A stretch of 64,000 nt of DNA, from NCBI RefSeq assembly GCF_000516985.1, contig NW_006917100.1:1787490-1851489 (forward strand), in the 5' to 3' direction. Both the position numbers and the translations under genes were made by a program. The notes beneath the pieces were generated by a model. The model searched no databases, was not told the DNA's origin, and saw nothing but the letters and a program-made list of their open reading frames with translations. This stretch comes from Pestalotiopsis fici W106-1 (Eukaryota > Ascomycota > Sordariomycetes > Amphisphaeriales > Sporocadaceae). Position 1 is the stretch's first letter, and each line of letters opens with the position of its first letter. Shown here piece by piece: positions 42,503 to 53,478 of the stretch.

Positions 42503-45500
42503 TTACGCTGCAATAGCTTCCTCGCTGTTGCCGCCTCCAAGAAGTTCAAGAACCTTGTTGACGACAGCGCTAGGGTAACCACGGGAAAGCATCTCGGTGA
42601 CAACCGACTTGGCCCGCTCACGTTGCTCCACGGCGAGATAGGCACGAGTCATTGCCTCGTAGGTGCTAGGCTCACGCTTCTCGCGGCTGACTTGGCCGTA
42701 CACGGCACGAGCCTTGTCAATGTTCTTCTCGTTCGCCCAGCCGTGGATCAAAGTGTTGGCAATGTAGGGCGTCATCTCCACCCTGCGCGATCGCATCATG
42801 GAAAGAATTTTCTCAGTGTCGGCCACGTTGTGGTTGGCAACCATGGACTCGAACAAGGCCTGGAAAATGCAGGGATGCGATGGGATGCTAGGGTCCCTAG
42901 TTACCGAGTCGAAGATCCTGCGAGCACCATCCATATCGTGAAGCACACAGCCACGAGCGTGGATTAGAGAAGCATAGTGAACCGGGTCAGGCTGCTGACC
43001 AGAGGCGCGGATCATGTCCAAGACAGCCTCAGCGGCAGTCATGTTGACAGGCTCAAGAGTAGCGTGCGTATCTACTAGCAGCTTGAAAGTGTGCGAGGTG
43101 GGGGCAATGCCCTTGGCCTTCATCCTCTCGTAGTAGGACAGGACCTTGCTCTTGTCACGCTTTGTTGAGAGGAAGAACTGCATCATGCTATTGTATGGTG
43201 CGGGACGAGCCTTGTAGTTCGGCATGGCCTCCATCTCATCAAACAGCTCCTCGGCAAACTTCTCATCACTGACACGGCAGAGAGCATTGACAACAGTGCC
43301 GTAGGTGACACTCGTAGGCTTAATACCGAGAGCGCGCATCTCAGCAAAGTAGAACAGACAGTCATCGATGCGTCTAGCCTTGCCAAGCTTTCCAATGAGC
43401 GCATTGTATAGGAAGCTAGATGGCTCAACACCCTCAGCCTTGGCGCGATGGAAAATCTTGACGGCTTCAGTAGCCTCATCAAATGTCTTGGTCGACTCCT
43501 TCAGGCTTGTGATGTAAAGACCAAAGGTGTTTGCAGACGGAGCAGCTCCCATCTCGAGAAGCTCGAGGTGGTACTGCTCAGCCAGGGTGCGGTCACCAAT
43601 AGTCAAACAAGCACCAACCATTGCGTCCAAGATGGAGGACCAGCCATAGCGGACAACTGCATACTGCGGAAGGAGAGGAACATCGGTCCGAGCCATGGCA
43701 AGAATGTCATGGCACAGATCCATGCGCTTCTCGCGAGCAGCGGCAGAGATAAGCTTGGCATATGTGATGTATCGTGGGTGACGACCAGCACGGCGCATAT
43801 TGCGGAACCGGGCAAGAGCGTCGTTGAATCTTGGCCCTTTGCGGCCGTGGGCACCTTCGAGCTCATCGGAGATGATGGAAGAACCCTTGAAGTCGGTGCT
43901 GTGGGCGTAGGGGTCGAAGTTGTCCTCGTAACTTGAAACGGTTGGTGTCGACTCATAAGCAGATGGCGAGTAGGTCTGAGCATAACTGGCAACTGAAGTC
44001 GTCTCCCGAGGATCGACGACACCGCGAGCGGACATGAACTTCTGCACAAAGTCCAAGGCCTCCTCGATCTCATCAGTGACCTGAGGGCGAGACTGCGCCT
44101 CGGTGGCCTGGATGCGTTGGAACATCCGCTCCGACTCGACCAATCCTTCCAGAACTTGGCCGGAGCCAATCATGGCGATAGCATACATGGTGGCAGGCTC
44201 AATGAGAGTGGCAGTGACCTCGACTTCAGGGTTGCTCAGGACACGCCAGTAGCTAGAAGCAGCGGCAACATCTCCTTCCCGAACGCTGAGTGCCAACAGT
44301 GCCATGGCTGGGGTGGCAATTCCGCGGAATGCAGAAGGGAGGTTGGCAAAAGCAGCCACCGCCGTCATCTTATCACCAGAATCGGCGGCGGCGGTTGCAA
44401 TGCTGGCCATGGACGCAAATCTGATGTCTGTGTCAATGGTTTGTGCCCACTGGAGTGCTTCACGGTACACAGCACGTTGAGTGAGACCGCGCACAAAGCC
44501 TGAACCGACCAGAACGTCCTTGATGTCACTACACTTTGCGCCATAGCTAGCCATGATTCTCTCGTAGAACCTCATAGCGCCATCAAACTTGTCCGATGTG
44601 ACGTAAGCGTTGATGACAGCAGCATAGACCTGAGCATCAAGGCGGTCGTTGAGAGTGTATTTGCCACTATCGTGAGAGATAGCCAGTTCCTTGTACTCAT
44701 TGTAGCACTCTACTGCACTTGGAAGATCACCGACCTTGGCGAAAGCGGCGATCATGGTAGGAAAGGTGGCGGCCGAGGGAATAGCGCCGCTGATTTCCAT
44801 GTGATCAAATAGGCGCAGCATGTCTGATACACGGCCAGCCTGAGCGCAGGCTGAGATCAGTCGATGATAAGTGTCTGACGAGTAGTTGGCTTTGCTGAAC
44901 TCGACTGAGGAGTCAAACAGCCTGACTGCCAAGTCAAGACGATCATCCTCGGAGAGAATAGCATATTCAAGTTCCGATGAAGCAAACATGAACTTGCCAG
45001 GCTCCTCCATTCCACCGAACCGAGCCAACTTGTCCTCGAGGGCCTTCTTGAGGCTCGAAACTTCCAGGCATCTGCTGGCAAGCAGATCTACGAGGATGTT
45101 ATAGGTGTCGCTGTTGGGGAGAACCTTTCGCCTCATCATATCGGCATACACGTCCAGCGCCTTGGAAACAACCTCAACCTTCTCCACGGGAATGTGGATG
45201 GCTGCAGTCAACAAAGCATTGTAAGCCTTGGCAATGGGCTTGACGTCAGCAACAAGCATGGCCTCAAAGACCGCGGGAATCTCTGCGTGGCGACCATCCT
45301 CGGAAAGCTTCGTGAGATGATCGGCATAAGTCTGAGATTGAGGGTCGATCGGAGGAGATGCACTTCGGGCAACGCTGACTGGGGTGGCTGATCGTTCTGG
45401 AGTACCGGACCTTGACTGGGCAATCTCGACTGGTGGAGTAGGTGCTCTTGATGGAAGCGGAGAACCTTCCTCTAGAGCCTCTTGTAACCTTCGGACTTCG

Positions 45501-46042
45501 ATCTCCTTCTCCAATGCGGCGTTGATGTGAGCCAAGGCCACGTCGGCATCAACAGGCACAGGCTGGTTCTCGGCGGCATCCTGAGCTGCTTCTATGGGCA
45601 AAAGGGCGTCGGCTGTCGACTCAGGAAGTACGGAGGAGGCTGTGGGCTTCCACTCAATGGGCTTCGGGAACTGAAACTGCATCCATTCCTGCTCGACTTC
45701 TGCTGCGGCCTCTTCATTGCCTGCAGCCTGGGCTTGCTCCTGCTTCTTTTGAAGAGCTTCAAAGTAGGCGTCTAGATTACCAAAGCTGCCTCGCCTCTCT
45801 GGGCGGTGCTCTTGGGGAGCAGCCGCGGACGCTGAAGTTGAGACATGGAAAGCACTCTGAAGTTGCAGGCCCGAGAGCCTGCCGACGCGATGACTGCTGC
45901 GCCGGGCCCACGAGGGGCGGTTCTGTGAGTTTAGAACATGGGGATGTGTCGCAGCTACGACAGATTGTGCGTAGCCGTGGGCAAGTGTCTTGCTAAGTCC
46001 TGTACGGAAGACGTTCTGATACAGGGTCGAATGGAATGGCAT
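42503..46042 (-). CDS. mitochondrial pentatricopeptide repeat protein, Cya5-like
   Basis: Single exon, 1179 aa. The N-terminus (MPFHSTLYQNVFRTGLSKTL, then SSHRVGRLSGLQLQSAFHVS) is Arg/Ser-rich without early acidic residues, a good mitochondrial presequence. A linker with acidic and coiled-coil character (LDAYFEALQKKQEQAQ) precedes long arrays of helical 35-residue repeats from about residue 260 to 1150, with PPR phrases such as YNALLTAAIHIP, TYNILVDLLA, TYHRLISACAQAGRV, FLYNALIGKLGKARRID, TYGTVVNALCRV and PYNSMMQFFLST. PPR proteins bind specific organellar RNAs. Architecture and length resemble Neurospora CYA-5, needed for COX1 expression; that specific match is from memory and unverified. 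Confidence 0.85.
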   Translation of the reverse strand: MPFHSTLYQNVFRTGLSKTLAHGYAQSVVAATHPHVLNSQNRPSWARRSSHRVGRLSGLQLQSAFHVSTSASAAAPQEHRPERRGSFGNLDAYFEALQKKQEQAQAAGNEEAAAEVEQEWMQFQFPKPIEWKPTASSVLPESTADALLPIEAAQDAAENQPVPVDADVALAHINAALEKEIEVRRLQEALEEGSPLPSRAPTPPVEIAQSRSGTPERSATPVSVARSASPPIDPQSQTYADHLTKLSEDGRHAEIPAVFEAMLVADVKPIAKAYNALLTAAIHIPVEKVEVVSKALDVYADMMRRKVLPNSDTYNILVDLLASRCLEVSSLKKALEDKLARFGGMEEPGKFMFASSELEYAILSEDDRLDLAVRLFDSSVEFSKANYSSDTYHRLISACAQAGRVSDMLRLFDHMEISGAIPSAATFPTMIAAFAKVGDLPSAVECYNEYKELAISHDSGKYTLNDRLDAQVYAAVINAYVTSDKFDGAMRFYERIMASYGAKCSDIKDVLVGSGFVRGLTQRAVYREALQWAQTIDTDIRFASMASIATAAADSGDKMTAVAAFANLPSAFRGIATPAMALLALSVREGDVAAASSYWRVLSNPEVEVTATLIEPATMYAIAMIGSGQVLEGLVESERMFQRIQATEAQSRPQVTDEIEEALDFVQKFMSARGVVDPRETTSVASYAQTYSPSAYESTPTVSSYEDNFDPYAHSTDFKGSSIISDELEGAHGRKGPRFNDALARFRNMRRAGRHPRYITYAKLISAAAREKRMDLCHDILAMARTDVPLLPQYAVVRYGWSSILDAMVGACLTIGDRTLAEQYHLELLEMGAAPSANTFGLYITSLKESTKTFDEATEAVKIFHRAKAEGVEPSSFLYNALIGKLGKARRIDDCLFYFAEMRALGIKPTSVTYGTVVNALCRVSDEKFAEELFDEMEAMPNYKARPAPYNSMMQFFLSTKRDKSKVLSYYERMKAKGIAPTSHTFKLLVDTHATLEPVNMTAAEAVLDMIRASGQQPDPVHYASLIHARGCVLHDMDGARRIFDSVTRDPSIPSHPCIFQALFESMVANHNVADTEKILSMMRSRRVEMTPYIANTLIHGWANEKNIDKARAVYGQVSREKREPSTYEAMTRAYLAVEQRERAKSVVTEMLSRGYPSAVVNKVLELLGGGNSEEAIAA

Positions 46043-49000
46043 TTAGATGACGCCAGGTGGGTAAGAAGACTATAGAATGAAAAGAAAGATGAGTCAGTAA
46101 ATCGAATACTATATGAGACATGAATTTTTCATGGATGTATAAAAGATGGTAAAGAAAGCTTGCTGTCGTCTCGCGACTTGTTGCGAGACAAATTATTGGT
46201 AGCCGGTTTCGCCTGCGCGACTTGAAGAGCTCTTGTGACTCAACTCTTTTGGCGATGCGCACACGCGACCAGGGTTGGTACTTCTCATAAAATGGGGTAT
46301 CTATGACGACTTACACGGAGGGAGGGTATGAAGAGTCGTTGCAGGTTCATTTGACAGCCTCCTCAAGCCGTCAAACAAACGCGCGATCTTTATGAAGAAA
46401 AAAAAAAGTTGGTGGTTTGTTGGTTGAAAAGAACAGAATGATCAAAACGGGAAGGGGGGGAACAAGAAAAATAATATCGAGGGTGTTGGTGTGGTATGTA
46501 TGATATTGGAGCACATGGGAAACCACCAGCCCGCGTGCGTGTGGGATGGATTCGGTCTCCCTCCCAGTCACTCACTGCATCATTCCGTTCATCCACTGGT
46601 CCAACACCACCAAATCCACCATTCACCAGCACCGAGATCGAGTTTCCTCACAATTATCGTGCCCGGTCAAGCCCCTGTCGAATCGCCCGTCAAGGGGTCC
46701 TGCGGGTCGCTGCCAGCGCTGTCAGATCCAGTAGCCTTCGGTGACTTCTTAGTGGCTGTGTGTGGCTAAACCTGGCCTCTAGCTTGTTTAGTTGGAATTT
46801 AGTGGTGGAGGTTCCTTCCAGGTGCTTCGGTGGGGGTCCATTGATTTCAACGCTGAACCTTGTGGTTGCTTTCGACAAGTTGCTTTCGCATCCAATTGAT
46901 TATTTTGCAAATCGCACAGTGAGGGATAATCACTGATGAAACCCAGCACACATGCCTGTACGATATTCCATCAGATATATTGACATCTATGTGCTTGTAT
47001 GTATCAGAGTATCAAGAGCTATATCTGCTACTCAAGTATGGGCATGTGAAGATTGAATGCCAACCGTGTCATCATCCAAAACAATATTTTCCCTAATCCA
47101 CGATTGTGCTATATGAAGTATCGTGTTCATCTCTAGTTTCCAATACACAACAATGAATACAACACTTGTTACTCTGACAGTGCGGGCGTTGAAAAAAACA
47201 GGGTTGGAGCATTCCCCGGGCGCCCGGCATTGCATCCTGGATTCCAACTTAGCGGGGTGGATGCGGCAACTTCAGCAACTTTCACTTAGTGCCGTCTTCC
47301 CTTTTCAGCTTTCGTGCATATGAGTATGACTCGGGTGAAGAACAAACGAGAATGTAGCGTATGGAGGTGTATATGATATAGTTTCTTTGTTCCAGACCTG
47401 CTCGAAACCATTCATCTTGCAAATGCTGGCTCGTGGTTGGATCTCCGAGACGTGCAGCTACAGAAAGAGTGGTCACATCAAGGTGCTTCCCAGAATAACA
47501 ACACCATTGATATATCTCATGCACCTTGACTGTTTCTACTCTTGCAAATCTGAGTTGGATACATACCTCCGCCACTGGCTTCTTTCCATTGACACGCGTG
47601 AAACAACGTTTGAAGCGTTGCATATCACACTAAAATTCAAAAAACCTCCCGGAACGATCCCTAGCTTCCATATTTTTCAGCAAAAGCAACCAGCCGCTGG
47701 CGGCGTCCCCTGGCTACCACATGCAGACTGCAGTAGCCGGAGACTGGCTACGTAGTACTATGACTAGGAAGACTACATACCTCCTGCTACTGTAGACTCT
47801 GCTACATTTGGCAAAGGTCATCTTCTCTGACCTTAAGCCCTCCCTCCTTTGGCTACCTCAATCCATGACGAGCACACAAAACAGCCCCCAAATTTGCCCG
47901 TCACTTTTTTCTTGCGTCGTAGCACCAGCGGCAGCCTGGCAGCCTGGCAGCCTGAATGACCTAGGTCATACCGTAATGTAGGAACGCCCTGTAGTGGCTA
48001 GCTGACTAGGGCTGCATTGCGTACTGCATGTACGAAGTACATTTCCATTTCCCTTCTGGGAGTGTGGGAGGTCTGAGAGGGTTGGAGGGTCAATACCGTA
48101 ATCATGGGAAAAGGGAGCCCTCGGCATGTTCGGACGCCTTGTTAATCACCGGTGATTTCTATTCAGCGAGATCCCCAAAATCCCCCAATTCCCTCCCTCG
48201 GATTTGGAAGACAACGGCTGGGAGGTAAACTCTGACGTGTGGGGAAACCCGGGCAAGGTGCTTGGCAATGACAGGCTTTGGGATGGCGTCCAATTGCAGA
48301 AGCTGCTCGGTTGAAGCCGGAATCGCGATCCCAGCGGCGAGCACGGTGACTTTTTCCCTGGAGAGTGGATGTGATGTACACCTATGGAGCATCATCATGA
48401 GCATCACCACTTTTTTTTCTTTGCTACTTTACCATATTACGCGCATGAGAGAATTTACGTGCAATTGGCTCCGAGCCCATCGCTACAAAATAAAAAGCAA
48501 ACCTGCTGACATGCATCGCCAACGTGATTGATATGCATGAACATAGCTGTAATGATTAGAAAAAGCAGGATGACTTCCCTGAATAGGATACGCGAATCAT
48601 TTAGAATGATAGATCGCAATCTGATAAATTCATGCGGGCAAGGATGAAAATCTCTGCCACTGTGGTGGAAAACTGGGAGTGAGCATCTGACCACTTTGGC
48701 GATCGAGAGTCCCACAGTGTTAAAAGAAAATGCCCACCAAATGGCCTGTGGGCAGTGCGGTCCTCACAGCTCAGTGGGCACTTGCATACGTACATGAGTA
48801 AACCGCCTCACAAGGCCTCAGTCAGGGCCCTGAAGGGTCTTTCTTCAGGTTGAGCTCTTGGTTAGTATCACCGTCCAGTGTGCCATAACAGGTCTCGAAC
48901 ATTCCCTCATGCTTGCTTCAGACACGCGGCGACCAGTGCGTAGGTACCTCACTATAGTAGATAGCGCACAAAATCATAAGCCGTCACGAAACTTGTCGAA

Positions 49001-49977
49001 ACCATAAGAGAAATTCGACAGCGCTATGGAGAGCTGTAATCTGTAGCTGTCGCGTGCAATTAAGCCCGCTATCCTGCGGGTTTGTCGTTCCCGCTTGACT
49101 AGATCTGGCGGTGCTAGATTTGCACATCACTTGTACGCTTCCCCAAAACGCTCATCTCGTTCCCGTCAGCACTCTTCTGTACACAGAACTAATGCAATGA
49201 ATGACATATTCCATTATGATACTGCATAGTTGGTTTTCCCGGTCCTGCATGGCCTGTGCCAGGCCCAGGAGCGTAGATGCAGTAATAAACCCTACATGAA
49301 AATAAGCTCGCAGAGAATAAGCTCGCGTGCGCAATTCTACGAAAATGGACCGCGTTCTGATCTGCGCTAGAGCTGGGGGTTAGCGATTCTGGCGGCCTTG
49401 AAATTGCTCCGCTTACTTTTTCTTCATTGCCTCCAAAAAGTTGGCTCGTGTTGCCAAAAATGTCCGAGTTGGTCCCATTGATTCAGCGACTCGGGCAGTC
49501 GGAGAGTCGGGGCCGGCTTTTGTGCGCCCGAGTCGCCTCGGGGTTTGGACTTTAGCACTTCGGCTCCGTCGAGGGTTTGCCTCATTCTCTGAACACGTTT
49601 CCTTTTTGTTATCAGATCTGTCAAATGTATCATCAAGGGCATTCATATTGCACTCGTCATCAATTTAGCACTGTGGTTAGGAAGAAACCAGGATGTGTCC
49701 CTTACACAGGCCTGATTTCTCATTACAGCCATCGTTACAAGGTGCCATCTTCATATCCTCCACACCATAGACGTAAAGTGTATCTGATTTATGTTGGGGC
49801 AAAATTGCTGATCCAACATCTAAGCTTGCTCTTGATGACGACAAGACAATCGCGCAAAATGTCCTTGGAACCTTGTTACCCATGTAGCTGATTTGGCTTG
49901 TCTCTGAATAAACCCTCATGATATAGTCAACTCAACAGCCGTTGCATTGCTATATTACCATTGTAACCGAGTGACAC
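46043..49977. other. gene-poor intergenic region (3.9 kb)
   Basis: No supported gene. It holds an 8-bp tandem repeat (agcctggc, about 2.7 copies, 47933-47954), short A/T runs (46399-46408, 48409-48419) and scattered taggta/tacct words. The left end is the promoter of the PPR gene. ORFs of up to ~120 codons overlap in several frames without domain character. Confidence 0.6.
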
Positions 49978-51475
49978 TCATTTCTTGGCAAAGAAGGACA
50001 TGATACTTCCCTGGCCCTTTGCGCCACCTTTCTTGCCCTTTGCAGCAGGAGCAGGCTTCTCGGTCTTTTCAACTTTTGTTTTGAGTGGCGGGGGAGCCTC
50101 GTCTTCTGAGAATGACTCCCAAGCTAGCTCTTGAGACGTAACTGTAATACTAGATTAGAGATTTCCACAATGCATGTCATGGTATACACCAACTTACTCA
50201 GGTAACCTTGATCGTCCATCTTCGTAACCTTTTTCGAGACTCTCCTCTTGCCGCGCTTTCGGCCGTTGCCCGTGCTCGAGACAACTTCACTCGGACCCTC
50301 ATCGGCTTTAGGCGCAGGCTCGGCCGGTATCTCTTCCATCTCCTCCTCCTCGGGCTCTTCTGCCGGAGTTTCGGCTTTAGGCTCAATCTCCTCGTCGCTT
50401 TCTTCCATCATCTTCCGAAGTTCATTCTGCCGGCTCTTTCTGGCTTGAGCGGCTACTGGATCAGGCTTGACGTCGGGCATTTCAGAATCGTCTTCACCTT
50501 CGTCAGATAGCGCCGGGCTGGGGGTGTCAATCACCGATGGTGTATTCGAGGTCGTTCTAGGGGCAGGCTTCTTGGGCTTTGCCGCTGCCTTGGCAAACAT
50601 TTGACCGATGCCCCCCGAGGAGCCCTGACGCTTTAGAGCGGGAGCAGCCGCAGCTTTCTTCGCAGCAGTAGCCACAGGACCCTTCATCTCCTTGGTTGGT
50701 GCTGTCTTCAATGTCTTGGGCTCTTCCTTGACTGCGGGCTGGGACTCTTGCTTGACTTGTGCTTTAGGCTCGGCCTTGACAATTGGCACAGCTGGTGCTG
50801 CTTTGGGCATTCCGCCCTTGCGCTCTCTCTTCCGAACACCAGGATTGGCAATCATCCCGTAAACATTGCCCGAGCCAGTCGAGTCCTCCTCGAGCGTCAT
50901 TCTTGCTACAGTCTGAGCCGTGTCGACCAATAATTGCAAGTCCTTGAGGGGGTGAGGGGCTAGACTGTATACATGTATGGACGTGACTTCTTCATATTGC
51001 TGCAAAGCCTCTGTTCTTATCGTCAAGATTACTTCCGAGTGTCCATCTAGTCGTGGAAGACCTACCTTGCAGTTTCTCCTCCCGCACCAGGGTCATGGTG
51101 TTTGAAGAGACATCAGTCTCGTTCTCAGACTGAGAATCAGTCATTTCTACATCGCCATTTGCCTCGACTTGCTTCTTTCGAGTCCCGTACACCAGATAAG
51201 TTGCGTGGAGGGTGTCTGGACGCTTGTCATTTTGCCACTTGTGAAACTCATATAGCATTCTGAGACTCGTTAGCAGTATGCTGCCAGTTGGGCGATTTAT
51301 TTTTACTCACTCTTTGGCAGTGTTGACATGGACTTTTAATGCGCGACTCAAAAGTCGATATGTGACCTGGATGTACAACGTTAGCCGACATTGTATTCAG
51401 GTGCAGTTGGGACAGACGAACGAGCTTGTCCTCCGTTAGGATTTGCTGGGCCAAGTATTTCCTATAGTCATCCAT
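49978..51475 (-). CDS. POL32: DNA polymerase delta subunit 3 (Cdc27/Pol32)
   Basis: Five exons give 426 aa: 51475-51422, 51366-51311, 51259-51066, 51010-50198 and 50141-49978. Pol32 is the non-catalytic subunit of Pol delta, also part of Pol zeta, needed for processivity, break-induced replication and translesion synthesis. The folded N-terminus (MDDYRKYLAQQILTEDKLVT, then YRLLSRALKVHVNTAKEMLY) is a winged-helix region contacting the B-subunit. The rest is Lys/Pro/Glu-rich and disordered. The last residues, QGSIMSFF (416-423) in ...GQGSIMSFFAKK, form a canonical PCNA-interacting PIP box (QxxIxxFF). The splice solution was chosen because only it keeps the conserved N-terminal frame. Divergent to RAD18. 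Confidence 0.93.
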
Positions 51476-52041
51476 CTTGAACAATTCTGGCAGAAGAGGT
51501 TGGCGGATGTCTCATGAATAAAAAGTGTCGATCAACTACTTCCAGACGGTATCATGTACAAATCGTGCTTTTGATAGAGAGAACGCGTCCCGAGCAACCA
51601 GGGGTTCGCGTTCTCACGTGGGCGCGGTGGAAGTTGCAACGGCATGTCCCAATTCTGCAGGGACGTTTTTGGCCGGTTCCCCTTGCCAACACAAGTTCGG
51701 ACGCTGCAAAGACATTCAATTAGATAGTGGGGCAAGTGCGCCCGCGGTTTAATTGGCAGTCGCGTCCCAATGCACCAGACAAAGACAAAGCGTGCCTGCA
51801 AAGTGATGATCTCACAGAAGCCCTGGCGCAAGACGGAACTTCCTTTGTATTCTGACTACGACTTGCGAGACGAGTCCCCTCATCACTTCAAGAAAGGAAC
51901 AACGGGTGGCTTTATAACCTTCTTTGTCTAATTTAGTCAAGAACCAAACCCAAACTCTCCAATCTCGCATACATTGCGCCCGCCATAGACCTCTTCCATC
52001 TTGGGCAATACGCCCGCCCAAAACTGCCCAGCTCAGCGAAA
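51476..52041. promoter_or_regulatory. bidirectional POL32/RAD18 promoter with MCB and E-box
   Basis: The 566-bp space between two divergent PCNA-pathway genes contains an exact MluI cell-cycle box acgcgt (51583-51588, in gaacgcgtccc), a related tcgcgtcc (51760-51767) and a cacgtg E-box (51615-51620). MCB elements drive G1/S transcription of replication genes through MBF in yeasts; use here is inferred. Confidence 0.55.
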
Positions 52042-53283
52042 ATGAACGATCATGACTCGATCGAAGTCGCCGACTCTACCGACTGGTTAACCACTCCAAT
52101 CCCAGGCCTCGCTGCCGTCGAATCTGCACTGCGGTGCCAAGTCTGCAAAGACTTTTTCAAGACACCCATGCTCACATCTTGCTGCCACACCTTTTGCTCG
52201 GGATGCATACGTCGCGCCCTGTCCAACGACGGCAAGTGCCCGCTCTGCCGTGCAAATGAGCAAGAGATTAAGTTGCGCAACAACTGGTCCATGGAAGAGG
52301 TGGTTGGCTCTTTCTTCAAGGCCAGGCCAGCTGTTATCGGTTTTGCCAACAAGCCACCCGTATCTGTCGTGGAGAGTATAGAGATACCCAAGCGAAGATT
52401 GGACAATGGTATTGTGGAGGAAGAGTCTAGGGAGCCGAAGCGCTTGCGGAGCTCAGCAAGATTGAGTGCGACGAGGGGCGCCCAAGCCACTTCGGAGATG
52501 GCAAGGCAAGAAGCAGAAATATTCGCTTCAGAGCAGCAAGAGAAGGAGTATGATGATGGCTTGGTCGCGTGCCCCATATGCCTGACACGGATGAAGGAGG
52601 CCCAAGTCGATAGACATCTCGACAGTTCGTGCCCGGGGTCGCCTCAAACGGAATCCCAACGTCGGCCGACCTCGAAAGATCACTCGGTTCTCATGAATGG
52701 CTATTCATCAATAATCCAAGAAGCTTCGTCAAAGAAGCGCCCTGACCGGTTACCAGCGATCAATTACTCTATGCTCAAGGAGCCGCAGCTTCGAAAAAAG
52801 CTGGGTGAACTTGGAATTTCCACCATGGGAGATCGCAAAATGTTGGAAAAGAGACATCGTGAATGGACCACAATATGGAACGCCAACTGCGATGCACTAC
52901 AGCCTCGGAGGAAAGCCGAGCTGTTACAAGATCTCAACGCTTGGGAAAACACACTCGGAAGCCGAGCTCCTACGTCTTCCCGGTCCATTAGTTTGGGTGC
53001 CCAGATAAAAGATAAAGACTTTGACCAGCAGGCTTGGTCAACAAAGCACGATTCGTCATTCAAGGACCTCATTGCCAATGCAAGGAAAAACATTGCCAAG
53101 AGCACACCGGACAGAAAATTGGCAGAAGAGTCAAATCAGCCATCATCTTCTAAATCAGCGGAGATGCCATCAGAAGTGCCTGTACCATCGCAAAGCAACG
53201 TCCGGCCGAAACTTACTACAAATGAGGATGTACGGCCAAATAGAGAGGGCCAGGTGGAAAAAACATTAGCTTTCAATAGGTAG
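52042..53283 (+). CDS. RAD18: postreplication repair E3 ubiquitin ligase Rad18
   Basis: Single exon, 413 aa. Rad18, with Rad6, monoubiquitinates PCNA at stalled forks to start translesion synthesis. All domains are in order: a C3HC4 RING from Cys32 (CQVCKDFF ... CCHTFCSGC ... CPLC, to about 71), a UBZ4 zinc finger at about 176-198 (CPICLTRMKEAQVDRHLDSSC), and a SAP DNA-binding motif at about 243-275 (MLKEPQLRKKLGELGIS). The region after the RING (LRNNWSMEEVVGSFFKARP) is conserved in Rad18. The C-terminal ~100 residues are Ser/Lys-rich and disordered. Start is the first ATG (cgaaaATGA) giving the complete N-terminus PGLAAVESALRC. Convergent with the downstream CHM7 gene, 195 bp apart. Confidence 0.95.
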   Translation: MNDHDSIEVADSTDWLTTPIPGLAAVESALRCQVCKDFFKTPMLTSCCHTFCSGCIRRALSNDGKCPLCRANEQEIKLRNNWSMEEVVGSFFKARPAVIGFANKPPVSVVESIEIPKRRLDNGIVEEESREPKRLRSSARLSATRGAQATSEMARQEAEIFASEQQEKEYDDGLVACPICLTRMKEAQVDRHLDSSCPGSPQTESQRRPTSKDHSVLMNGYSSIIQEASSKKRPDRLPAINYSMLKEPQLRKKLGELGISTMGDRKMLEKRHREWTTIWNANCDALQPRRKAELLQDLNAWENTLGSRAPTSSRSISLGAQIKDKDFDQQAWSTKHDSSFKDLIANARKNIAKSTPDRKLAEESNQPSSSKSAEMPSEVPVPSQSNVRPKLTTNEDVRPNREGQVEKTLAFNR

Positions 53284-53478
53284 CACAACGGCCCGGCCAA
53301 ATGCAAGAATAATGAACCAAAATCCGCGCCATCAATGAATGTGTCTTGTTGGCGTGCTTCTAAAAGCCATGACTAGGCTGTCAAGACTTCATGCGTTCCG
53401 CGACAAACATGCTAAAAACGAATTGACTGCGCTCCCAGAACTCCAAAAAGCAGTGCCTCTAATTGTGTACATATCAAA

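Noticed and set aside
42338..42967. 209-codon plus-strand frame
   Set aside because: Mostly antisense to the 3' end of the PPR gene, whose minus-strand frame is clearly real.
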